Shown: piece by piece, positions 1 through 5,742 of the stretch | How positions within the stretch are numbered: position 1 is the stretch's first letter | How the letters are laid out: the number at the start of each line of letters is the position of its first letter | NCBI GenBank assembly: GCA_938014915.1 | Contig: CALLQQ010000086.1 | Span: forward strand, 1-8,396 | Reading direction: 5' to 3' | DNA from: an uncultured Clostridia bacterium | GTDB taxonomy: Bacteria; Bacillota; Clostridia; Oscillospirales; Ruminococcaceae | Length of the DNA stretch: 8,396 bases | Translations under genes and position numbers: made by a program | The notes under the pieces: model-generated | Told to the model about the DNA's origin: nothing | Databases searched by the model: none | What the model saw: the letters and a program-made list of their open reading frames with translations, nothing else

Positions 1-32
1 AGATAGGTAAATTGTGATAAGGGGGATTTAAT

Positions 33-476
33 ATGAAGAAATTTAAATTTTCACTGGATAAGCTAAAAAGTTATAGAGAACAAATCCTCAAAACAGAAGA
101 GAACGAATTGGGCAGACGACGTAAAAAAGTCATAGCCCTCCATGAAGAAAGGGCTATGCTAGAATTAGAAGTTGAGAAGCTCAATGAAGAATTTAGAAGA
201 CGGGCAATGAATTCAATGACACCGCAGGAAATCAAAGTTTCTAAGGGGTATATTGCTACATTGCAGGAGAATATCAGAGAATTGGGTGGAAAAATTCTAA
301 AGGCGCAGGATAGAGTTGAGCAGCAAATTCAAGTTGTTGTAGAGGCGACGAAAGAAGTCTCCTCACTTGAAAAATTGGAGGAGGGGCAACTTGAAGAATA
401 TAATAAAGTTGCAATGAAACACGAAGAGCAATTCATAGAAGAATTCGTCTCAAATTCTAGCTTTTATGCTCATTAA
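33..476 (+). CDS. fliJ: FliJ, flagellar export chaperone escort / ATPase stalk protein
   Basis: The 147-residue product is almost wholly charged alpha helix with heptad-like spacing and no membrane segment. It opens with MKKFKFSLDKLKSYREQ, the usual FliJ N-terminus (F.F.L...L.YRE). In the family, FliJ forms a two-helix coiled coil like the gamma subunit of F1-ATPase, sits in the centre of the FliI hexamer, and recycles export chaperones at the type III gate in the cytoplasm. The length is normal (about 140-150 residues). The start is supported by GGGGG at 21-25, seven bases before the ATG. It stands first in the window, directly before fliK, where fliJ is expected; fliI should lie just upstream, but the first 32 bases are too short to show its end. 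FliJ sequences diverge strongly, so the call rests on the N-terminal motif, the coiled-coil nature, size and position together. Confidence 0.9.
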   Translation: MKKFKFSLDKLKSYREQILKTEENELGRRRKKVIALHEERAMLELEVEKLNEEFRRRAMNSMTPQEIKVSKGYIATLQENIRELGGKILKAQDRVEQQIQVVVEATKEVSSLEKLEEGQLEEYNKVAMKHEEQFIEEFVSNSSFYAH

Positions 477-481
477 AAAGT

Positions 482-509
482 TATTATCATGCACAGATAC
501 ATGATGATA
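482..509 (+). repeat. Inverted repeat / RNA hairpin between fliJ and fliK
   Basis: The arms 482-491 (TATTATCATG) and 500-509 (CATGATGATA) pair over ten bases with one G-U wobble and an 8-base loop. The repeat starts six bases after the fliJ stop and ends before the fliK ribosome site. There is no T-run after it, so it does not look like a terminator. It could be an mRNA processing or stability hairpin. As DNA it could be an operator, because it overlaps a possible promoter. The pairing is seen directly; the function is inference. Confidence 0.5.
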
Positions 510-513
510 TAAT
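484..513 (+). promoter_or_regulatory. Possible internal promoter with extended -10 before fliK
   Basis: A perfect TATAAT at 508-513 is preceded by TGA at 505-507, giving the extended -10 form TGnTATAAT. TTATCA at 484-489 matches four of six bases of the -35 consensus with an 18-base spacer. A transcript would start near 520, leaving a very short leader that still includes the fliK Shine-Dalgarno. The match may be chance in AT-rich spacer DNA. The same TGATATAAT string occurs in the much stronger promoter before flbD. Confidence 0.35.
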
Positions 514-535
514 CACTTTGAAAGGGGGTGGAGGA

Positions 536-1867
536 ATGAATGTAGCAAATCTTCTTTCGGCGAATATGGTGACGGCGGATAGCGGAATGCAATCCATAAA
601 AGGCGAAAAGATGGTAGAGGGCGACTTCATTTCAATGCTAATGAAAATGATGAACGGCGATGCCGAAGTTGCAAATGATGCGGCAAATTCAGACAACGTC
701 ATTGTGCAGATACTCCAAATGCTATCAAGTGGTGAAAGCAGTGAAGAATGTTTAAATCTGCTTGACGGTGCCGACATTGAAGTATTGGAAGAAGTGGCAA
801 ATCTAATCGGAGCAATTGCAGGAATCCGTGAAGAAGTCGGCATTGCTAGTGCTGAATCGGAGGAAGATACCGATAATGAGGCGGCGAATGATGACTTAAT
901 CAAGGTAATGCAATTAACATCTGTCCCGATGCCGATGCAAATCCGAGATACGGAAAATGCAATTGAGGGGGATTCGGGAATGGGCAGTTACCGAAGTGTC
1001 AATGCCGCAGATGCGGGAATAAAATCTTATGACGGTGGGCAATTGTCGCAGGGAATCGATATTAGAGAATTTGCTAATACAATTGATGGGGAAACATTTG
1101 AAGAAATAAGCAATGCACTGAGCAATGCTACCGCAGTGAAATCGGCTACCGAAACGGTGAATACACCTAGCAATGGTGCGGAATTCAAAATGGGCGAAGG
1201 TGTTCCAGCAGATGATGCGATATTGGATGAATCGAATATCGAAATAACGAAGATGGTGCAGGACAAATCGGCGCAGATTCTTGAGAGGGGCATATCCGAA
1301 TTTAGACCCGTCGTTATCGAGAGTGAAGAAATTGCCCAGTTGCAAAAGGCGCACAGAACCACTAATGCGGAAAATGTGCAACCTGGCGATGTAATTGCAA
1401 ATCCTGAAATGGGCGGCATCGAAGTAGTAAGTCGTTCAGAAGTAATAATCAGGGAGCCAATCGAGCAAGTTGCAAATAGGATTGATAATCATATAATGAC
1501 GCTTGAAAAAGAGGGCGCAACAAAGATTGAAATGAAGCTTGAACCCGAAAGCCTGGGTAAAGTCATGATTGAAATGACGATGGAAAGTGGCAAATTAGCA
1601 GTTAAAATTGTCGCAGAAAACCAAATGGCGAGTGCAATGTTAGCCGAGAGGGCGAGCGACTTAACGCATGGGCTAAAAGCGCAGGGCATCACCCTAGAAA
1701 GTTATGATATTTCATATAGCGATCACGATACGGACAATAGCTTTTTGGGGAGGAATCCACAATTTAACCGTGGTAAAAGCACATTCGCAATGCATGGGAG
1801 TTTCAGCAGTGAAGTGGATAACGATTATGCGAACTTGCCGAGCAGCGCATTGAATCTATATGTATAG
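536..1867 (+). CDS. fliK: FliK, flagellar hook-length control protein
   Basis: The 443-residue product has a long, acidic, low-complexity N-terminal two thirds and a conserved C-terminal domain at about residues 306-395. That domain carries the Flg_hook signature (KLEPESLGKVMIEM, then a gap, AEN and LKAQGITLESYDIS). In the family, FliK is exported through the growing hook as a molecular ruler, and its C-terminal domain acts on FlhB to switch export from hook to filament substrates. The start is set at the ATG at 536 because GGGGG at 524-528 lies seven bases upstream; an in-frame TTG at 518 would put the ribosome site inside the coding part. The stop TAG at 1865-1867 runs into the flgD ribosome site, which suggests coupled translation. 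The N-terminal region is poorly conserved, as is usual for FliK, so its length here may bear on hook length. Confidence 0.92.
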   Translation: MNVANLLSANMVTADSGMQSIKGEKMVEGDFISMLMKMMNGDAEVANDAANSDNVIVQILQMLSSGESSEECLNLLDGADIEVLEEVANLIGAIAGIREEVGIASAESEEDTDNEAANDDLIKVMQLTSVPMPMQIRDTENAIEGDSGMGSYRSVNAADAGIKSYDGGQLSQGIDIREFANTIDGETFEEISNALSNATAVKSATETVNTPSNGAEFKMGEGVPADDAILDESNIEITKMVQDKSAQILERGISEFRPVVIESEEIAQLQKAHRTTNAENVQPGDVIANPEMGGIEVVSRSEVIIREPIEQVANRIDNHIMTLEKEGATKIEMKLEPESLGKVMIEMTMESGKLAVKIVAENQMASAMLAERASDLTHGLKAQGITLESYDISYSDHDTDNSFLGRNPQFNRGKSTFAMHGSFSSEVDNDYANLPSSALNLYV

Positions 1868-1878
1868 GGGGGAAAGCA

Positions 1879-2355
1879 ATGCCAAACGATATTAATTCAG
1901 TAGCTAATATTCAGAATAACTATGAGAAATACAAGGACTTTTTCGTTGACAATAATTCGACGGACTTAAAAGTTGATGATTTCCTAAACCTCCTAGTTGC
2001 GGAGATGACAAATCAAGATCCTATGTCGCCAATGTCGAATACGGATTTCGTAGCACAGATGGCACAATTCACATCATTGCAGACGATGCAGGATTTAACC
2101 TATTATTCGAATGCGTCATTCGCAGCATCACTTGTTGGTAAGACTGTTACAATGGCGAGTGTGTCCGCATCGGGGGAAATGCAAGTTGAAACAGGTCCGG
2201 TACAGGCTATCAACCTAAACGGCAAGGAATTTGAAATTCGTGTCAACAATAAGATTTTTACCATTAAAAACTTGATGGAAATTGCACCGACGAATAGCAC
2301 GGGCGGTGGCGATAGCGACGATGTAGAAGATAGTGAAGAAGCCGATGAAATTTAG
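1879..2355 (+). CDS. flgD: FlgD, hook assembly (cap) protein
   Basis: The 158-residue product contains the FlgD N-terminal hallmark at residues 33-72: DDFLNLLVAEMTNQDP followed by M.NTDFVAQMAQFTSLQ. In the family, FlgD caps the growing hook and guides FlgE polymerisation outside the cell. Residues 79-136 (SFAASLVGKTV through NLMEI) form a short beta-rich segment like the Tudor-like part of Gram-positive FlgD; the Ig-like domain of longer proteobacterial FlgD is absent, as in other short Firmicute forms. The last 17 residues are acidic and low in complexity (DSDDVEDSEEADE). Six Gs at 1867-1872, six bases before the ATG, form the ribosome site and overlap the fliK stop. It sits between fliK and a TIGR02530-type gene upstream of flgE, the standard order. 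Confidence 0.95.
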   Translation: MPNDINSVANIQNNYEKYKDFFVDNNSTDLKVDDFLNLLVAEMTNQDPMSPMSNTDFVAQMAQFTSLQTMQDLTYYSNASFAASLVGKTVTMASVSASGEMQVETGPVQAINLNGKEFEIRVNNKIFTIKNLMEIAPTNSTGGGDSDDVEDSEEADEI

Positions 2356-2372
2356 ATGGGGGAGGTGATAAG

Positions 2373-2786
2373 ATGTTAATTAGCGAATATTTGCAGCTGC
2401 GAAATAAAATATCGGTCACAACGGGCAAGACGGCTCCAAATATTTCAGATAAGGATCGCACCAGTATTGGCAAACCTCAGGAAAGCCCGTTTGCTGACAT
2501 TCTAAAAGAGGAAATACATAAGCAGAACGGCGGTGTCGAATTCTCAAAACACGCAATTGCACGATTAGACCAGCGAGAAATTGACTTGTCACAGGGGCAT
2601 AAGCTTGAGCGGCTCAATAAGGGAGTCGAACTTGCACAGCAAAAGGGAGCGGAAGAAACATTGGTGTTAGTTGATTCGACGGCATTTGTAGTAAGTGTTA
2701 AGAACAACAGAGTTATTACAATGTTATCGAACGAAGATTTAGAAGGAAATGTATTTACAAATATAGACTCAACCGTGATTATATAG
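2373..2786 (+). CDS. Small conserved flagellar operon protein (TIGR02530 type), unknown function
   Basis: The 137-residue product has no signal peptide or membrane segment. The conserved parts are FSKHAIARLDQREIDLS at residues 57-73 and the C-terminal run through NVFTNIDSTVII at 126-137, which matches my memory of the TIGR02530 flagellar operon family found between flgD and flgE in Firmicutes. Between them lies a predicted helix (KLERLNKGVELAQQKGAEE) and a beta stretch (TLVLVDSTAFVVSVKNNRVITML). No activity has been firmly assigned to the family to my knowledge; its fixed place next to the hook genes suggests a role in hook export or assembly. A strong GGGGGAGGTGA site at 2358-2368 precedes the ATG. 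The first 50 residues look variable and possibly disordered. Confidence 0.88.
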   Translation: MLISEYLQLRNKISVTTGKTAPNISDKDRTSIGKPQESPFADILKEEIHKQNGGVEFSKHAIARLDQREIDLSQGHKLERLNKGVELAQQKGAEETLVLVDSTAFVVSVKNNRVITMLSNEDLEGNVFTNIDSTVII

Positions 2787-2790
2787 ACTG

Positions 2791-2839
2791 GACCGCAAGG
2801 AGGTCTTTGGCTCTGAACGATGGACGAGCCATAGCGGTT
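2791..2839 (+). promoter_or_regulatory. Possible structured mRNA leader before flgE
   Basis: In the 77-base gap before flgE, GACCGC (2791-2796) can pair with GCGGTT (2834-2839, one wobble), enclosing a second stem TGGCTC (2808-2813) with GAGCCA (2826-2831) and a 12-base loop. The one-sided internal loop holds a Shine-Dalgarno-like AAGGAGGT at 2797-2804 that has no good start codon at normal distance. Competing pairings exist: GACC (2791-2794) with GGTC (2802-2805), and GCCA (2828-2831) with TGGC (2839-2842). This resembles a switchable leader or protein-binding site in front of the hook gene, but it does not match any riboswitch class I recognise. The stems are seen directly; the function is inference. 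Confidence 0.4.
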
Positions 2840-2847
2840 GGCATTTT

Positions 2848-2854
2848 AAAGGAG
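2848..2854 (+). promoter_or_regulatory. Ribosome binding site that fixes the flgE start
   Basis: AAAGGAG ends nine bases before the ATG at 2864. The reading frame stays open upstream to a TTG at 2807, but the ATG at 2864 gives exactly the conserved hook N-terminus MLRSLYSGVSG, and this site supports it. Confidence 0.8.
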
Positions 2855-2863
2855 TGCTTATTA

Positions 2864-4438
2864 ATGTTAAGATCATTATATTCAGGTGTTTCAGGGCTGA
2901 AAACCCACCAACAAAAAATGGACGTTATCGGTAATAATATTGCTAACGTCAACACATACGGCTATAAATCAAGCCGTGTTACATTCCAAGATGTATATTA
3001 TCAGACGCTAACGAGTGCATCGGGCGGAACGACGGTTTCGGGCGGTATTAATGCTAGCCAAATCGGTTACGGAGTACAGCTAGGCTCAATTGATACAATG
3101 ATGTCCCGATCGGGATTCCAGATGACTAGCAGCGGACTTGATATGGCAATAGCGGGAGAGGGATTCTTCCAAGTGCAGGACCAATCGGGCAATATCATGT
3201 ATACTAGAGCAGGAATTCTTGATATTGATAACAATGGCGCACTTGTCGATGTGAACGGCAATTTCGTTCTAGGAATCACGGGCAATCCAGCAGGGCAGGC
3301 GGCATCAAGCAATAAAATTCAAGTAATTGTGCCAAATGTTACTGATAATGCCGCATCAGCTACAAAAACTCTACTAGGCAGCAATGTTACTATATCGGCA
3401 GAATTAATCGGTGCCGCTGGTAATATGAGCATTAACTTCGTACATGGTAAGCCATCAACGGCAGAATTATCGGGGAACAACTTAACCGTAACATTTGACC
3501 AGACAAAGCAATACAACTCAATTGCAGAACTAGAGGCGGAAATTCAATCCGCAATTACACAGGGCGGTGTTGAACTTGAAATAGGCAGATTACAGTTTGA
3601 AGTTGACCCGTATCCGGGGAATACGCTTGCGGCAGCATCGAATAGGCTAACAACATCTGGCGGATCGCTCAATTTTGAGATGGTGACGCCCGGCTCATTC
3701 GGTAATAGCGTATCGGTGGCATTCAAGTCGGATTCGACTGCGACAGATGTTACAGCAAAATGGAACGACGGCGTGCTAACATTCACAGTACCGGAAACAA
3801 TGGACGACGGTGCAGGCGGCACAATACCATTCGAACCGACAGTTGCAGAGTTGCAAGCAGCAGCGGATGCGGCCAATATGAACAACGATCCGTCGGATCC
3901 ATCGTATAGCGCACAGAGGGAGATTAGCATTACAGGTGATGATAATATCCCCATTACTGATATTATATCAACAGGAACAGTTAAGCTAATGGGCGGAGAT
4001 AATACATATTTCACCAATATAGCAGGACTGCTCGGCACAGTTAAACTTGATGGAGGAAGAACGGCGTCAACACAATCGGTGAGCGACTTAACAAGTATGT
4101 CAATTGCGCCCGACGGTGTAATTTCAGCAACTCACCCAGTACATGGCACATTGATATTAGGGCGCATCGATATTGTAACATTCGATAATCCGAATGGGCT
4201 TGAGCAGGCGGGCAATACGTATTTTACTAGCACCACCGCATCGGGGGAAGCAAGTTTGTGCGAACCTGGGCAGAATGGATCGGGCGAACTAGTTACAGGC
4301 GCACTTGAAATGTCGAACGTCGACCTAGCGCAAGAATTCGCCGATATGATAACAACGCAAAGAGGATTCCAGGCGAATTCGAGAATCATCACAACATCGG
4401 ACGAAATGCTACAAGAATTAGTAAACCTAAAGAGGTAA
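2864..4438 (+). CDS. flgE: FlgE, flagellar hook protein
   Basis: The 524-residue product begins MLRSLYSGVSGLKTHQQKMD and continues through NNIANVNTYGYK, the flagellar rod/hook N-terminal (D0) signature, and ends with LAQEFADMITTQRGFQANSR and DEMLQELVNLKR, the matching C-terminal coiled part. GEGFFQVQD (about residue 100) is the FlgE/F/G motif. FlgE is exported without a cleaved signal and polymerises under the FlgD cap into the hook outside the cell. The middle, about residues 180-340, is beta-rich and variable and seems to hold two related modules, each with a G.xGN motif followed by LTVTF or LTFTV and an AELxA helix. The mature frame has one cysteine, in SLCEPGQNG near the C-terminal domain. 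The start at 2864 is chosen over the in-frame TTG at 2807 by motif and ribosome site. A strong hairpin follows the stop. Confidence 0.97.
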   Translation: MLRSLYSGVSGLKTHQQKMDVIGNNIANVNTYGYKSSRVTFQDVYYQTLTSASGGTTVSGGINASQIGYGVQLGSIDTMMSRSGFQMTSSGLDMAIAGEGFFQVQDQSGNIMYTRAGILDIDNNGALVDVNGNFVLGITGNPAGQAASSNKIQVIVPNVTDNAASATKTLLGSNVTISAELIGAAGNMSINFVHGKPSTAELSGNNLTVTFDQTKQYNSIAELEAEIQSAITQGGVELEIGRLQFEVDPYPGNTLAAASNRLTTSGGSLNFEMVTPGSFGNSVSVAFKSDSTATDVTAKWNDGVLTFTVPETMDDGAGGTIPFEPTVAELQAAADAANMNNDPSDPSYSAQREISITGDDNIPITDIISTGTVKLMGGDNTYFTNIAGLLGTVKLDGGRTASTQSVSDLTSMSIAPDGVISATHPVHGTLILGRIDIVTFDNPNGLEQAGNTYFTSTTASGEASLCEPGQNGSGELVTGALEMSNVDLAQEFADMITTQRGFQANSRIITTSDEMLQELVNLKR

Positions 4439-4453
4439 ATTATAATTAAAAGA

Positions 4454-4489
4454 GGGCTCTCCGCTAGCTGGAAATAGCGGAGAGATCCC
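4454..4489 (+). repeat. Strong hairpin after flgE
   Basis: CTCTCCGCT (4457-4465) and AGCGGAGAG (4476-4484) form a perfect 9-bp stem with a 10-base loop, extended by GGG (4454-4456) with CCC (4487-4489) across a 2-base bulge. It lies 15 bases after the flgE stop. On the + strand it is followed by CCTAAAAAA instead of a T-run, so it is not a typical intrinsic terminator in the direction of the genes; read on the - strand it is followed by CTTTTAATT, a weak T-tract. An mRNA 3'-end stabiliser or processing site for the hook transcript, or a weak terminator, is likely. Confidence 0.7.
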
Positions 4490-4500
4490 CCTAAAAAACA

Positions 4501-4532
4501 ATTGTCGACATAAACTGTTTTTCTTTGACAAT
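4501..4532. repeat. Inverted repeat overlapping the -35 of the flbD promoter
   Basis: ATTGTC (4501-4506) is repeated inverted as GACAAT (4527-4532); the match extends inward by one wobble and one A-T pair. The right arm covers most of the -35 hexamer, and the left arm contains the 8-bp palindrome TGTCGACA (4503-4510). The placement suits a repressor or activator operator, but no regulator is identified and chance is possible. Confidence 0.35.
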
Positions 4533-4553
4533 CATAACCATTAGTGATATAAT
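4525..4553 (+). promoter_or_regulatory. Consensus housekeeping-sigma promoter for flbD-motAB-fliM-fliY
   Basis: TTGACA at 4525-4530 and TATAAT at 4548-4553 both match the sigma-A (sigma-70 group) consensus at all six positions, with the optimal 17-base spacer and an extended -10 (TGA at 4545-4547). Transcription should start near 4560, giving a leader of about 120 bases before flbD. It lies in the 244-base gap after flgE, where the upstream transcript may end or be processed at the hairpin at 4454-4489. This would uncouple stator and switch genes from the upstream hook genes and keep them expressed without a flagellar sigma factor. Confidence 0.88.
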
Positions 4554-4559
4554 AGCTTG

Positions 4560-4682
4560 AGCGTATTTGTGGTATTCTCATAGAAAAGTGCAATTTTAAA
4601 GATGCAAATTTGTCACATATGTTAATGAATTTGATGGATATATAGTAATTATATAAATTCACATGAAAGTTGGTAAATCAAA
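4560..4682 (+). promoter_or_regulatory. AT-rich 5' leader of flbD with two weak hairpins
   Basis: This is the inferred untranslated leader between the promoter at 4525-4553 and flbD. It can form a 9-bp stem with two single-base bulges at 4588-4616 (GTGCAATTT with AAA, TTG and CAC) and an AT-only-core hairpin at 4626-4661 (TGAATTT with AAATTCA, plus ATATA with TATAT). No known riboswitch class is recognised. The flbD start lacks a clear Shine-Dalgarno, unlike nearly every other gene here, so the leader may limit translation. A small out-of-frame reading frame starts at 4663 and overlaps the flbD start. Confidence 0.35.
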
Positions 4683-4883
4683 ATGCTTATTTTAACCAGA
4701 CTTGACGGAACGAAATTAATGTTAAATGAGAATATGATTGAGATAGCTGAGGAAACACCGGATACAGTTATAACTATGAATAATAGTCATACATATGTCG
4801 TTAAAGAAAGTATCGATTTTATTCTAAAAGAGATTAAAAAGAATAAACAATTAGATCGACCAAATAGGCGTCGTATGACTTAA
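4683..4883 (+). CDS. flbD: FlbD / SwrD family small flagellar protein
   Basis: The 66-residue product matches the short FlbD family: an N-terminal MLILTRLDGTKLMLNENMIE, then EETPDTVITM (residues 23-32) and YVVKESIDFILKEI (38-51), followed by a basic tail (DRPNRRRMT). This is the YlzI/SwrD protein of Bacillus subtilis, reported to increase the power of flagellar motors and to be needed for swarming; it is unrelated to the Caulobacter transcription regulator of the same name. Here it lies just before motA and motB, which agrees with a role at the stator. The start ATG has no good ribosome site (only GAAAG about 13 bases upstream), in contrast with its neighbours. It is the first gene after a consensus promoter, so it may be highly transcribed but weakly translated. 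Confidence 0.93.
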   Translation: MLILTRLDGTKLMLNENMIEIAEETPDTVITMNNSHTYVVKESIDFILKEIKKNKQLDRPNRRRMT

Positions 4884-4930
4884 TATATAGCCTTCTAGGA
4901 GAAAAAAGAAAAAATCTACGGGGGTTTACA

Positions 4931-5710
4931 ATGAACTATTCTGGAATTCTAGGACTAATATCAGGTATAATTTTAATTTTATATGGTATTGTTGGAGCTG
5001 AGGGCGGCAGGCTTGGCTTCTTTTATGACCCGGCAAGTATCGCAATAACTTTGGGGGGAACACTGGCGACACTGTTAATTAGCTTCCCTTTTTCTACATT
5101 TAAAAAGGTGCCGAGGCTAATTGCGATGGTATTCAAACCAAAAAAGTACAAGCCACGTGAACATATTGATCAGATCGTTGAGTATTGTCAGATCGCACGT
5201 TCAAAGGGGCTATTGGCACTTGAAGATAGTGCGAATAACTGTGAAGATCCTTTCATGAAATCGGCATTAATGCTAATTGTCGATGCTACCGACGGCGAAA
5301 AGGTTAGGGAAATGCTCGACGATGCGCTTGACTTCATGAGTGAAAGGCATGAGTCGGCAATCAACTTCTTTGATAGGGGAGCAGCACTAGCACCCGGATT
5401 CGGTATGATAGGAACATTAATTGGATTAATAAATATGCTTGGCACGATGGACGACAATCCCGATGGACTAGCAGCAGGGATGTCGGTTGCACTAGTAACA
5501 ACATTCTATGGTTCGGTTCTTGCGAATTTAATTTTTGCGCCAATTGCATCACGGCTCAAGGCACTTCACGATGAGGAACTTCTTTGTATGCAGATAATTG
5601 AAGAAGGAGTTCTAGCGATTCAGTCGGGAGCAAATCCACGCAATGTACGTGAAAAACTTGAATTCATGCTACCTAAAGATGATGACAAGAAGAAAAAATC
5701 CAAAGAATAG
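4931..5710 (+). CDS. motA: MotA, flagellar motor stator protein
   Basis: The 259-residue product has the MotA layout: two N-terminal membrane segments (about residues 5-22 and 34-52), a cytoplasmic loop, and two more membrane segments (about 150-172 and 182-205). Key residues are visible: R90 and E98 in ARSKGLLALED, which match the E. coli rotor-facing charges in number as well as context; P155 in ALAPGFGMIGTLIGL; and P204 in LIFAPIASRL, spaced 49 residues apart as in E. coli P173 and P222. MotA and MotB form the ion channel that turns the rotor by contacting FliG. The C-terminus is lysine-rich (DDDKKKKSKE). The ribosome site is GGGGG at 4920-4924, six bases before the ATG. motB follows after 32 bases. 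Confidence 0.97.
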   Translation: MNYSGILGLISGIILILYGIVGAEGGRLGFFYDPASIAITLGGTLATLLISFPFSTFKKVPRLIAMVFKPKKYKPREHIDQIVEYCQIARSKGLLALEDSANNCEDPFMKSALMLIVDATDGEKVREMLDDALDFMSERHESAINFFDRGAALAPGFGMIGTLIGLINMLGTMDDNPDGLAAGMSVALVTTFYGSVLANLIFAPIASRLKALHDEELLCMQIIEEGVLAIQSGANPRNVREKLEFMLPKDDDKKKKSKE

Positions 5711-5742
5711 CCATCATACTAACGATAAAAGGAGTTGAGCCA

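Noticed and set aside
1..32. End of fliI
   Set aside because: Stops occur early in all three forward frames, and too few codons are visible to identify any protein.
518..535. TTG at 518 as the start of fliK
   Set aside because: The strong ribosome site lies inside this extension and is at the right distance from the ATG at 536.
2787..2863. Cyclic-di-GMP or guanidine riboswitch before flgE
   Set aside because: The segment lacks the conserved cores of these classes as I know them; two ACGA strings are present but not in the loops of separate hairpins.
3544..4038. Open frame of 164 codons on the - strand within flgE
   Set aside because: It is the antisense of a clear hook gene, with a composition rich in S, P and V as expected for a shadow frame.
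4454..4500. Intrinsic terminator after flgE on the + strand
   Set aside because: The stem is strong but is followed by CCTAAAAAA and no T-run.
4511..4537. Sigma-28 (sigma-D) type promoter, TAAA then 15 bases
   Set aside because: The -10 part (AATCATAA) matches only the last four of eight consensus bases, and a perfect sigma-A promoter overlaps it.
4132..4662. Open frame of 176 codons on the - strand covering the end of flgE and the following gap
   Set aside because: It lies mostly antisense to conserved FlgE codons, shows no protein family features and runs across the hairpin and promoter region.
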